A program made the translations under genes and the position numbers. This document shows positions 40,500-47,862 of a stretch of 64,000 nt of DNA, in pieces (within the stretch, counting starts at the first letter, position 1; every line of letters begins with the position of its first letter). The stretch comes from Flagellimonas marinaquae. GTDB lineage: Bacteria > Bacteroidota > Bacteroidia > Flavobacteriales > Flavobacteriaceae. The DNA lies in contig NZ_CP092415.1 in assembly GCF_023716465.1 (NCBI RefSeq), positions 3,511,501-3,575,500 of the forward strand, written 5' to 3'. The notes under the pieces are model-generated. The model saw only the letters and a program-made list of their open reading frames with translations, was not told where the DNA came from and searched no databases.

Positions 40500-42175
40500 T
40501 TCTCCTTCTGCCCCTACTTCTCTTTGTACATTGTAAACAGCAGCCCCAACCAGCTAGTCCGACCGGATTGGTGGCAGACAAGGCCATGGCCGTCTCTGCT
40601 CGTAAAGAAGCCTCTCAACTGGCCGTAGATATTATGAAAGAAGGCGGAAATGCTTTTGATGCCATGGTCGCTACGGAGCTTACTTTGGTAATTGCTTACC
40701 CTTTTGCAGGTAGTGTAGGTGGTGGTGGATTTATGGTTTACCGTAAAAGCAATGGAGAGGTCGGTGGAATCGATTATAGGGAAAAGGCTCCGCTCGCAGC
40801 GCACAAAGATATGTATCTGGATTCTTTGGGCGATGTAATTCCTGGTCTGAGCACCTTTGGCGGAACAGCAATTGGTGTGCCCGGAACCGTTGCCGGTGTG
40901 CTCGAGGTCCATAAAAAATTTGGAAAATTACCGCTAAAGGATATCATTCAACCAATTATAGAGCTTGCCAACCAAGGCGTGGTGGTTACCGATAAACAAG
41001 CTCGGCGATTGGAAGGTTACAGAGAACAATTTATTAAAGCCAATGGGGATAGCTCTAAATTCGCCTCTCCATTTGTAGCGGGCGACACCATAAAATATCC
41101 GGCCTACGCCAAAACCCTTCAAAAAATCATGGAAGAAGGGCGTGATGGTTTCTATAAAGGCGAAGTGGCGCAAAAATTGGCTGCTTTTGTGCAAGAAAAC
41201 GGTGGTTTGATCACCGAGGAAGATCTGGCCAAATATGAAGCTGTATGGAGAGATCCCATTGTTTTTGATTATAAAGGAGTAAAGATCATCTCCATGAGCC
41301 CGCCCAGCAGCGGAGGGGTCACGATCAATCAAATGTTTAAAATGATGGAACCCTACGATATCTCAAAATTTGGTCACAACTCAACCAAGACCATTCAATT
41401 GTTTACCGAAGCCTCTCGAAGGGCCTACGCCGATAGAAACTATTTTTTGGGCGACCCCGATTTTGTGGACATTCCCTACGATATGCTGTTGAGCGATGAA
41501 TATCTAGAGGGCAGAATGTCCAATTTTTCTTTTGATAAAGCCACACTTTCATCAGATGTTAGCCATGGCGAGGTTGAAATTATCGAAAGTGAGCAGACCA
41601 CACATTTTTCTATTGTGGATAGTGAAGGTAACGCAGTTTCCGTCACTTCTACCCTCAATGGAGGATATGGTTCCAAACTCTTTTGTGAAGAAGTAGGAAT
41701 TTTTCTCAATAATGAAATGGACGATTTTAGTGCCAAGCCCGGAGTTCCCAACATGTTCGGGCTAATCGGTGCCGAAGCTAACAGCATTGCTCCGGAAAAA
41801 CGCATGTTAAGCAGTATGACGCCCACCATTGTTGAAAAGGATGGGGAACTGTATATGGTTGTGGGCACCCCAGGAGGTTCTACAATAATTACCGCAGTTG
41901 CTCAGACCATTTTAAATGTTTACGAATTTAACTTGAGTATGCAAGAAGCCGTGAACGCGCCACGCTTTCACCACCAGTGGTTGCCCGATATGGTGATTTT
42001 TGAACCCGAAGGCTTCTCCGAAGAACTTAAGGCAGAATTAAAATCCAAAGGATATATCATTAATGAAGAGCGAACCCCGATCATTGGCAAAGTGGATGCC
42101 ATTCGTGTGCTTCCCAACGGAAAATTGGAAGGTGGCGCAGACAAACGTGGAGATGATGCAGCGGTTGGTTATTAA
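40487..42175 (+). CDS. ggt: Gamma-glutamyltranspeptidase lipoprotein
   Basis: The product has 562 residues. The signal is a lipoprotein type (LLLFVHCKQQ, cysteine 16). The large-subunit region has GNAFDAMVATELTLVIAYPFAGSVGGGGFMVYR. The self-cleavage and catalytic nucleophile is T371 in EQTTHFSIVDSEGNAVSVTSTLN. The glutamyl site follows as MLSSMTPTIVEKDGELYMVVGTPGGSTI. All key residues appear kept, so an active autoprocessed enzyme in the periplasm is expected. It splits glutathione and other gamma-glutamyl compounds. Its start overlaps the acpH gene by 13 bases, and an ATP-grasp gene follows after 11 bases. Confidence 0.95.
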   Translation: MRKLILLLPLLLFVHCKQQPQPASPTGLVADKAMAVSARKEASQLAVDIMKEGGNAFDAMVATELTLVIAYPFAGSVGGGGFMVYRKSNGEVGGIDYREKAPLAAHKDMYLDSLGDVIPGLSTFGGTAIGVPGTVAGVLEVHKKFGKLPLKDIIQPIIELANQGVVVTDKQARRLEGYREQFIKANGDSSKFASPFVAGDTIKYPAYAKTLQKIMEEGRDGFYKGEVAQKLAAFVQENGGLITEEDLAKYEAVWRDPIVFDYKGVKIISMSPPSSGGVTINQMFKMMEPYDISKFGHNSTKTIQLFTEASRRAYADRNYFLGDPDFVDIPYDMLLSDEYLEGRMSNFSFDKATLSSDVSHGEVEIIESEQTTHFSIVDSEGNAVSVTSTLNGGYGSKLFCEEVGIFLNNEMDDFSAKPGVPNMFGLIGAEANSIAPEKRMLSSMTPTIVEKDGELYMVVGTPGGSTIITAVAQTILNVYEFNLSMQEAVNAPRFHHQWLPDMVIFEPEGFSEELKAELKSKGYIINEERTPIIGKVDAIRVLPNGKLEGGADKRGDDAAVGY

Positions 42176-42186
42176 ACATCTTTTCA

Positions 42187-43104
42187 ATGGATTTTGATGT
42201 TGTTATTTTGACGGATCATCGGTATGTGGCCCCCAAAAGAAGTAACCCTTATAATGAAAATGTATTGCTCGAAGACCGGTTGGTTTTGGAAGCTTTGGAA
42301 AATCAGGGTTTAAAAGTAGGTCGAAAATCGTGGGACGACCCCAGTTTTGATTGGTCGACTACAAAACTTGCCCTGTTTCGAACCACTTGGGATTATTTTG
42401 ACCGATATTCCGAATTTTCCAAATGGTTGGAAACGGCCTCGAAAAAAACGCGGTTCATTAATTCCCAGCAACTCATTCATTGGAACATAGATAAGCATTA
42501 TTTACAAGACCTATCAATCAACGGAGTAACAATTCCCAAAACAGTTTTTATCGAGAAAGGCACAACCACCACGCTGGCAGATGCAATTTCAAATTCCGAA
42601 GCGAACCACAGGTTCAATGCTGATACTTTTATTTTAAAACCCTGTGTCTCCGCATCGGCAAGGCACACTTATAAAATTGAAAAAAATAAGATTATAGAAC
42701 ATGAAAGTATTTTCCAGGAATTAATTGCCAAAGAAGCAATGATGCTACAGGAGTTTCAAAAAAACATTGTTTCGGAAGGAGAAATATCCATGATGGTCTT
42801 TAACGGAGCGTTTACCCATGCAGTTTTAAAAACAGCCAAACCCGGGGATTTTAGGGTTCAGGATGATTTTGGCGGAACTGTTCAAAAGTATACCCCCAAT
42901 CAAGAACAAATCGTATTTGCCCAAAGCATTGTTAAGGCAGCACCAGAATTACCAGTTTATGCCAGAGTGGATATCTTTAGGGATAACGAGGGTAACTGGG
43001 CCTTGGCCGAACTGGAAATTTTTGAACCGGAATTATGGTTTCGTCTAAACCCAACAGCTGCAAACACCCTTGCCAAGACCATTAAAGCCAAGTTTTTCTC
43101 TTAA
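42187..43104 (+). CDS. ATP-grasp domain protein (glutathione-synthetase-like)
   Basis: The product has 305 residues with an ATP-grasp fold. The N-terminal pre-grasp domain has DRLVLEALENQGLKV and a WDDPSFDW segment. Nucleotide-binding parts include HWNIDKHYLQDLSINGVTIPKTVF, TFILKPCVSASARHTYKIEK, EGEISMMVFNGAFTHAVLKTAKPGDFRVQDDFGGTVQKY and the C-terminal metal ligands LAELEIFEPELWFRLNP. Such enzymes join a carboxylate to an amine or thiol. It follows ggt closely, suggesting a link to glutathione-like metabolism, which is inference. It ends 2 bases before the stop of the XRE-S24 gene. Confidence 0.88.
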   Translation: MDFDVVILTDHRYVAPKRSNPYNENVLLEDRLVLEALENQGLKVGRKSWDDPSFDWSTTKLALFRTTWDYFDRYSEFSKWLETASKKTRFINSQQLIHWNIDKHYLQDLSINGVTIPKTVFIEKGTTTTLADAISNSEANHRFNADTFILKPCVSASARHTYKIEKNKIIEHESIFQELIAKEAMMLQEFQKNIVSEGEISMMVFNGAFTHAVLKTAKPGDFRVQDDFGGTVQKYTPNQEQIVFAQSIVKAAPELPVYARVDIFRDNEGNWALAELEIFEPELWFRLNPTAANTLAKTIKAKFFS

Positions 43105-43106
43105 AA

Positions 43107-43862
43107 CTATTTGGCAATCTGCTTTTTTAATTCCTCCATGGACTGTTGCAATTGTTTCAATAAGCCTGTTTCGGTAGTAGCATCCACGTTAAAGGTAAGT
43201 TTACTGCTCACTTCCCAGATTTCTTGGATCTGATAGGGCTTGATTTCGTAAGGTGGATAGGTTTCGTTTAATGAAACAAGGGTAATGTTGTTGGAATTGG
43301 GCTTTCGCTCTATTTTCTTCACCATTACCGAGTCCTGTAAAACCACCACATACATTTTATTGGAGCTTACATGATCTATATGCTCTATGGCCCGCGCCAA
43401 CACCCAATCGTTGGGCCTCAAATTGGGCAGCATACTGTCCCCCTCTACCTGAAAACCCCGATAGGTGGCATTTCTAAACTCGGGAATGGGCATATCAAAA
43501 GCGGGTAGTTGCCGGTACCAGCTCGTATCGGAAATATTTTGGGGGTATCCTGCCGCAGCTTTGGCGTTCACCATCACCATGTTGTCATTTTCACTATTGT
43601 CCACCGTAACCACTTTAGGAATAACGCTTGTCTTGGAAGTATCCAAGTGCTTTTGGTCGCTCTCACCGAATAACCACAATGGGTTTATCTTAAATTGTTT
43701 CAAAAGTTCGGCAACCACCTTTCCGGAAAGCTTGGTTCTCCCCCGCTCAATATCCGCAGTGGTATTTTTAACGCCCAGCAAATTGGCAAAATCAGTTTGT
43801 GTATAACCTAGTTCCCTTCGGATATCGGTAAATCGTTTTAGGGTTATTTCATTTTCCATCAT
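43107..43862 (-). CDS. XRE-S24 (LexA/CI-like) repressor with intact self-cleavage residues
   Basis: The product has 251 residues from the ATG at 43862. A second ATG at 43859 and a TTG at 43865 are alternatives. An XRE helix-turn-helix (about 8-62: RRELGYTQTDFANLLGVKNTTADIERGRTKLS) is joined by a linker to an S24 peptidase-like domain (about 95-220). Self-cleavage features are present: an A-G pair in KAAAGYP (about 104-105), the nucleophile serine in VEGDSMLPNL (S143) and a lysine in VMVKKIER (K182 or K183). Self-cleaving S24 repressors are inactivated by RecA-DNA filaments. It is divergent from a DNA-repair gene pair, with four palindromic operators between them. Confidence 0.93.
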   Translation of the reverse strand: MMENEITLKRFTDIRRELGYTQTDFANLLGVKNTTADIERGRTKLSGKVVAELLKQFKINPLWLFGESDQKHLDTSKTSVIPKVVTVDNSENDNMVMVNAKAAAGYPQNISDTSWYRQLPAFDMPIPEFRNATYRGFQVEGDSMLPNLRPNDWVLARAIEHIDHVSSNKMYVVVLQDSVMVKKIERKPNSNNITLVSLNETYPPYEIKPYQIQEIWEVSSKLTFNVDATTETGLLKQLQQSMEELKKQIAK

Positions 43863-43946
43863 CAAGTAAATAATGTCGTGTCGAAAGCAGTCGAGATATT
43901 TAAAAATTAATTATTATCGAAAACAATCATACAGACAATCTATTCT

Positions 43947-43954
43947 CAAATATA
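43947..43954 (-). promoter_or_regulatory. -7 promoter element of the XRE-S24 gene
   Basis: The minus strand reads TATATTTG (plus strand CAAATATA). Operator 1 lies 7 bases upstream of it in the transcription direction, where a bound repressor would block polymerase. Confidence 0.6.
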
Positions 43955-43961
43955 CCACTTT

Positions 43962-44038
43962 TGGATTATTTCCAAAATAATTTATGGATTATTTCCATTA
44001 ATTGGATTATTTCCATATTTTTGATTGGAATATTTCCA
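43962..44038. promoter_or_regulatory. Four-copy operator array for the XRE-S24 repressor
   Basis: Three exact copies of TGGATTATTTCCA lie at 43962-43974, 43985-43997 and 44003-44015. One variant TGGAATATTTCCA lies at 44026-44038, in which the arms TGGAA and TTCCA are perfect inverted repeats around TAT. Start-to-start spacings are 23, 18 and 23 bases. The first copy abuts the -7 element of the repressor gene. The last two flank the -7 element TATTTTTG (44016-44023) of the radical SAM gene. This is a typical repressor layout. Confidence 0.9.
44016..44023 (+). promoter_or_regulatory. -7 promoter element of the radical SAM gene
   Basis: TATTTTTG matches TAnnTTTG, between operators 3 and 4, and 19 bases upstream of the ATG at 44043. 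Transcription would start inside operator 4. Confidence 0.65.
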
Positions 44039-44042
44039 AGTT

Positions 44043-45305
44043 ATGAATTTTGACAGAATACGTGATAAACTGAACATTCTTGCCGATGCTGCCAAATATG
44101 ATGTTTCGTGTGCAAGTAGTGGCAGCAATCGCACCAATTCCAATAAAGGATTGGGCAATGCGTCCAAAATGGGTATTTGCCATACCTACACCGCGGACGG
44201 CCGTTGTGTATCGCTACTAAAGATTTTGCTCACCAACCATTGTATTTTTGATTGCGCCTATTGCGTAACCCGTAAATCCAACGATGTTCCCAGGGCCGCT
44301 TTTAAGGTGCAGGAAGTTGTTGATCTTACCATCAATTTTTATCGAAGAAACTATATCGAAGGTCTTTTTTTGAGTTCCGGTATTTTTAAAAGCGCCGACC
44401 ACACCATGGAACGTTTGGTAGCTGTTGCCAAAAAACTGCGCGAAGAAGAAAATTTCAACGGCTATATCCATTTAAAATCCATTCCTGGAGCGAGCGATGA
44501 GTTAATGTATGAAGCTGGATTGTACGCCGACCGTCTTTCCGTCAATATCGAAGTACCCACCATTTCTGGACTAAAATTGTTGGCTCCGGACAAAAAGCAC
44601 GAAGATTTCACCAAACCCATGGAAAAGGTAAAAAATGAAATTGTACGATACAAATCAGAGCGAAAAATCATAAAGAGTACCCCGAAATATGCTCCTGCAG
44701 GCCAAAGTACACAAATGATCGTGGGTGCATCAGGAGAATCGGATAAGGATATAATGTATTCAGCGACATACTATTACAAAAAATATCATATGAAGCGTGT
44801 ATATTATTCCGGATATGTGCCCGTAACCCAGGACTCCAGATTGCCATCGATAGGTTCAGAGGTGCCCATGTTACGCGAGAACAGATTGTACCAAACGGAT
44901 TGGCTATTGCGCTTTTATGGGTTTTCCATTGGTGAAATCTTGAACAAGCAACATCCAAATCTGGATATGGACGTAGATCCTAAACTCTCATGGGCACTGC
45001 GCAACCTACACTATTTTCCAGTGGATGTGAACACTGCGGACAAGCGACTATTGGCACGAATCCCTGGTATTGGAATGCAGTCCGTATCAAAAATTATAAA
45101 GGCTAGAAAATTTAGAAAACTGAACTGGGACCATCTCAAAAAAATTGGTGTGGCCCTCAACCGTGCCCAATATTTTATGGTGTGCGAATCGCGAGATTGG
45201 GAGCGCCGAGACTTGGATGCGGATAAGATAAAAGGGATGATTCTTAAGAATTCCAAAGGGAAATTCCGGAATCAATACAGTACGCAATTGTCCTTGTTCA
45301 ATTAA
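44043..45305 (+). CDS. Putative DNA modification/repair radical SAM protein (TIGR03916 type)
   Basis: From the ATG at 44043 the product has 420 residues. An in-frame TTG at 44025 lies inside operator 4 and is unlikely. The radical SAM motif C-x3-C-x2-C is LTNHCIFDCAYCVTRKSND. The N-terminal segment has DVSCASSGSNRTN. The C-terminal part is a helix-hairpin-helix DNA-binding motif (DVNTADKRLLARIPGIGMQSVSKIIKARKFRKLNWDHL). The family is spore-photoproduct-lyase-like and named only as a putative repair protein. It is paired with the DUF4130 gene downstream and probably repressed by the divergent S24 protein. The lesion it repairs is unknown. Confidence 0.93.
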   Translation: MNFDRIRDKLNILADAAKYDVSCASSGSNRTNSNKGLGNASKMGICHTYTADGRCVSLLKILLTNHCIFDCAYCVTRKSNDVPRAAFKVQEVVDLTINFYRRNYIEGLFLSSGIFKSADHTMERLVAVAKKLREEENFNGYIHLKSIPGASDELMYEAGLYADRLSVNIEVPTISGLKLLAPDKKHEDFTKPMEKVKNEIVRYKSERKIIKSTPKYAPAGQSTQMIVGASGESDKDIMYSATYYYKKYHMKRVYYSGYVPVTQDSRLPSIGSEVPMLRENRLYQTDWLLRFYGFSIGEILNKQHPNLDMDVDPKLSWALRNLHYFPVDVNTADKRLLARIPGIGMQSVSKIIKARKFRKLNWDHLKKIGVALNRAQYFMVCESRDWERRDLDADKIKGMILKNSKGKFRNQYSTQLSLFN

Positions 45306-45312
45306 CAGATAA

Positions 45313-45396
45313 GTCATTTCGAACTTTCATGTCGAGCGTAGTCGAGATAGTATTGGGACACCTAGATTTCTCAGTCATAAATTCCTTCGAAATGAC
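45313..45396. repeat. 84-base REP/MITE-like inverted-repeat element
   Basis: It is bounded by perfect 11-base inverted repeats GTCATTTCGAA (45313-45323) and TTCGAAATGAC (45386-45396). Internal parts TGTCGAGCGTAGTCGAGA and AGATTTCTCAG are of the dispersed extragenic type. It sits between the radical SAM gene and its DUF4130 partner. A sequence starting TGTCGAAAGCAGTCGAGA (43878 region) and the hairpin at 47692-47761 look related. Confidence 0.75.
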
Positions 45397-45417
45397 GTCT
45401 AAAAAAACGATAGCACT

Positions 45418-46194
45418 ATGAATACTTCAACAACCTTAGTTTATGACGGTAGCTTTAATGGCTTCCTCACCGCCGTATTTGTCGCTTTTGACGAAAAAAT
45501 CAATGTGGCCGACATCCAAAAGAACAATCAGACCCAAAGTGGGTTATTTTCGGATTCTGAAACCGTATTTACCCATGTGGAAAAGGCCAAAAGGGTTTGG
45601 AACGGTATCCGAAATAAGAGTAACAATGCCATTTCCAGTGTCTATTTTGCTTTTTTAAGTGAAACCGAAGGAGTGGAAATGATGCTTTACTCTTACATCC
45701 AAAAATTAATGCGCACCAAAAATGGCAAGTATTTGGACTATTCGGACCCGACAGTATTGCACATCGCGCAATTGGCCAAAAAAGTGGGACGCGAAAAACA
45801 TCGGATGGAAGCCTTTGTCAGGTTTCAATTGACCAAGGACGACATTTACTTTGCCAACATTGAACCCGATTTTGATGTACTCCCCTTAATTTCCAAACAT
45901 TTCCGTGATCGCTATGCGGACCAAAAATGGTTAATTTATGATGTAAAACGTAAATATGGCATCTATTATAATTTGGACCACGTAGAAATGGTATCCCTCA
46001 ATTTGAAAGACATCCACCACAACAAAACTATAAAAAGTGATGCCTTTACCACCGAGGAATACGAATACCAGACCCTTTGGAACAATTATTTTAAAAGTAC
46101 GAATATTGCCTCGCGCATCAACCCAAAATTACATACGCAGCACGTACCTAAACGCTATTGGAAGTATTTGAGCGAGAAAAAGGAAGCAGTTTAG
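45418..46194 (+). CDS. DUF4130/TIGR03915 DNA-repair partner protein
   Basis: The product has 258 residues. Recognisable parts are STTLVYDGSFNGFLTAVFVAFDEK near the N-terminus, YLDYSDPTVLHIAQLAKKVGREKHRMEAFVRF, and KYGIYYNLDHVEMV. In other bacteria this domain is fused to a uracil-DNA-glycosylase-family protein (TIGR03914) or encoded beside the radical SAM protein (TIGR03916), as here. The mechanism is unknown. It is separated from the radical SAM gene by 112 bases that hold an 84-base inverted-repeat element, which may have been inserted into an operon. Confidence 0.92.
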   Translation: MNTSTTLVYDGSFNGFLTAVFVAFDEKINVADIQKNNQTQSGLFSDSETVFTHVEKAKRVWNGIRNKSNNAISSVYFAFLSETEGVEMMLYSYIQKLMRTKNGKYLDYSDPTVLHIAQLAKKVGREKHRMEAFVRFQLTKDDIYFANIEPDFDVLPLISKHFRDRYADQKWLIYDVKRKYGIYYNLDHVEMVSLNLKDIHHNKTIKSDAFTTEEYEYQTLWNNYFKSTNIASRINPKLHTQHVPKRYWKYLSEKKEAV

Positions 46195-46206
46195 TAAATT
46201 GCCTTT

Positions 46207-47148
46207 ATGATAAACAATAACGCCATTCAGAAGATTTTTGGTAAATCCTTGGACAATATTTCTTTAAAAGATTTAGAGGACTTCTTCCTTCAAGAACAAG
46301 AAGAAACGGACATTTTAGAATTTAAAAGTGGTAAAGTTGAAATAATTGATATTTATAAGGAAATAACGGCGTTCCTTAATACTGAAGGAGGGATTTTAAT
46401 TATCGGTGCTCCAAGAGAAGAAAAAATTCTAGTTGGAAAAAATCACAAGAGTATTTGTAAGGGAGCTTTAACATTTTCTTCTTTCAGGAATAAAGATTGG
46501 ATAATGCAAAAAATAGCATCCAACATTAGTCCAATACCTACCAATTTGAAAATTAAAGAGTTTTTTTGCGAAAAAGGAGCTGTTTTTATTATTGAAGTTT
46601 CTCAAAGTAGCACACCTCCTCATCAATGCAGTTCAGATGGTAGGTATTATATTAGAATGGAAAGAGAAGCTAAACCCGCTCCTCATGGATTAGTGCAGTC
46701 TCTTTTTGAAAAAAGGAGGAAACCCGAGTTATCAGCTGACTTCAAAATTCAAAAAATTTCAGATGATATAGATGAAATTACAGTTAGTATTAAAAATAAT
46801 TCTGTAATTCCAGCTGACAAGATTTCCTTTATTGTGGAGGTTTATAATATTAATCGAATTGAAAACTCTAATAGTTTTGTACTTCAAAAAGATACATTGG
46901 GAGATAAATTTGTATGCTCCATTTCTAGTGATAAAGTCTTAGTAAGAGTCATAAGTATACCTATTACTTTTACAGTTCTTCACAAAAATCAAGAGTATTT
47001 GGTTTCTGCAAATTTTTGGTGTAAAGATGCAGACTATGATTTCAGATATATTTCCTATTCTCCAAAAAAACAAGAGTTTATAAGTGAGGGGACATTGGAA
47101 ACCGGAGAATTACTTACTGACACCTTAAACAGAATACATTCCAAATAA
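46207..47148 (+). CDS. AlbA_2/Schlafen-type ATP-binding domain protein
   Basis: The product has 313 residues. The N-terminal half (to about 175) fits the AlbA_2 (Schlafen) domain (PF04326): EETDILEFKSGKVEIIDIYKEITAFLNTEGGILIIGAP and later SSDGRYYIRMEREAKPAPH. The remainder is a beta-rich region with no recognised motif. It begins 12 bases after the DUF4130 stop. The gene is clearly AT-richer than both neighbours and may be a later insertion, with an accessory or defence-type role possible. No helicase or HTH domain follows, unlike many AlbA_2 proteins. Confidence 0.8.
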   Translation: MINNNAIQKIFGKSLDNISLKDLEDFFLQEQEETDILEFKSGKVEIIDIYKEITAFLNTEGGILIIGAPREEKILVGKNHKSICKGALTFSSFRNKDWIMQKIASNISPIPTNLKIKEFFCEKGAVFIIEVSQSSTPPHQCSSDGRYYIRMEREAKPAPHGLVQSLFEKRRKPELSADFKIQKISDDIDEITVSIKNNSVIPADKISFIVEVYNINRIENSNSFVLQKDTLGDKFVCSISSDKVLVRVISIPITFTVLHKNQEYLVSANFWCKDADYDFRYISYSPKKQEFISEGTLETGELLTDTLNRIHSK

Positions 47149-47673
47149 CTATTTACTCCTCTCCCCCACAAAATGGTCGCTTTTGGTCTTGAACAGTACG
47201 TTGAAACTGGTCAAACTGCCATATATTCGGGTAATATATTGTTGTAGGTCCACTTTTTCTTGATCGTCCAAGTTTTTGCTACTGTTGATTTTTTGTTCCA
47301 TTACACGGATACGATCGCGCACCATCACAATTTTATGGAAAAAAGTATCAATGGGCATTTCCTTATTGGCAGTTGAGTCACCGGGTTCCAAAACCAATTT
47401 TCCACCTTTCCATTTATCGGCCATGGCCACTTTTTCGTGGGTGTCGCTCCATTTTTCCAATATTTTCACCAAAGATCGCTCCACATCAAAAAAACTTACA
47501 CTGTCCACTTCATCTTCCACAGCTTCAATAACTTCAAAATTTGAATCCAAATCAATGGTTTCCAATCCGTTTTCCAAAAATGTCACCCAATAATGTTTGG
47601 AAGATACATTGGTCACCACCCCTTTTCCATATTCTGGGTGATCTATTCTTGAGCCTATGCCTAGTAATTTCAT
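47149..47673 (-). CDS. CarD/KOW-like conserved protein
   Basis: The product has 174 residues. The first 50 residues form a beta-rich CarD/Tudor/KOW-like domain (GIGSRIDHPEYGKGVVTNVSSKHYWVTFLENGLETIDL). This is followed by an acidic helix and a helical C-terminus (IDTFFHKIVMVRDRIRVMEQKINSSKNLDDQEKVDLQQYITRIYGSLTSFNVLF). Such proteins bind nucleic acid or RNA polymerase in other bacteria, but here the C-terminal part is not that of classical CarD. It converges directly on the AlbA_2 gene and is divergent from uvrA. Confidence 0.7.
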   Translation of the reverse strand: MKLLGIGSRIDHPEYGKGVVTNVSSKHYWVTFLENGLETIDLDSNFEVIEAVEDEVDSVSFFDVERSLVKILEKWSDTHEKVAMADKWKGGKLVLEPGDSTANKEMPIDTFFHKIVMVRDRIRVMEQKINSSKNLDDQEKVDLQQYITRIYGSLTSFNVLFKTKSDHFVGERSK

Positions 47674-47691
47674 ATTTGTTTCTTTTTATTC

Positions 47692-47761
47692 TGTCAGGTC
47701 GAGCGCAGTCCAGACCCAACATTGGATAAACAAGCACCTATCTACTGCGCTCGAGGTGACA
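47692..47761. repeat. 70-base inverted-repeat element between divergent genes
   Basis: TGTCAGGTCGAGCGCAGT (47692-47709) pairs with ACTGCGCTCGAGGTGACA (47744-47761) at 16 of 18 positions. The motif resembles that of the element at 45313-45396. It lies in the space between the CarD-like gene and uvrA. Confidence 0.75.
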
Positions 47762-47838
47762 ATGTACAGGGTAAAAATAAACCATCAATAAACAAAAACG
47801 AAACCAAAAGGCCACTTCCTTTTTACATCTCAAATCGC

Positions 47839-47846
47839 TACTTTTG
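47839..47846 (+). promoter_or_regulatory. -7 promoter element of uvrA
   Basis: TACTTTTG matches TAnnTTTG, 17 bases upstream of the ATG at 47863. No S24-type operator is seen upstream. Confidence 0.55.
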
Positions 47847-47862
47847 AAGTTTGCTATGATTT

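Noticed and set aside
43107..47148. Prophage remnant based on the CI-like S24 repressor
   Set aside because: No phage structural, integrase or lysis gene is adjacent. The divergent genes are DNA-repair types.
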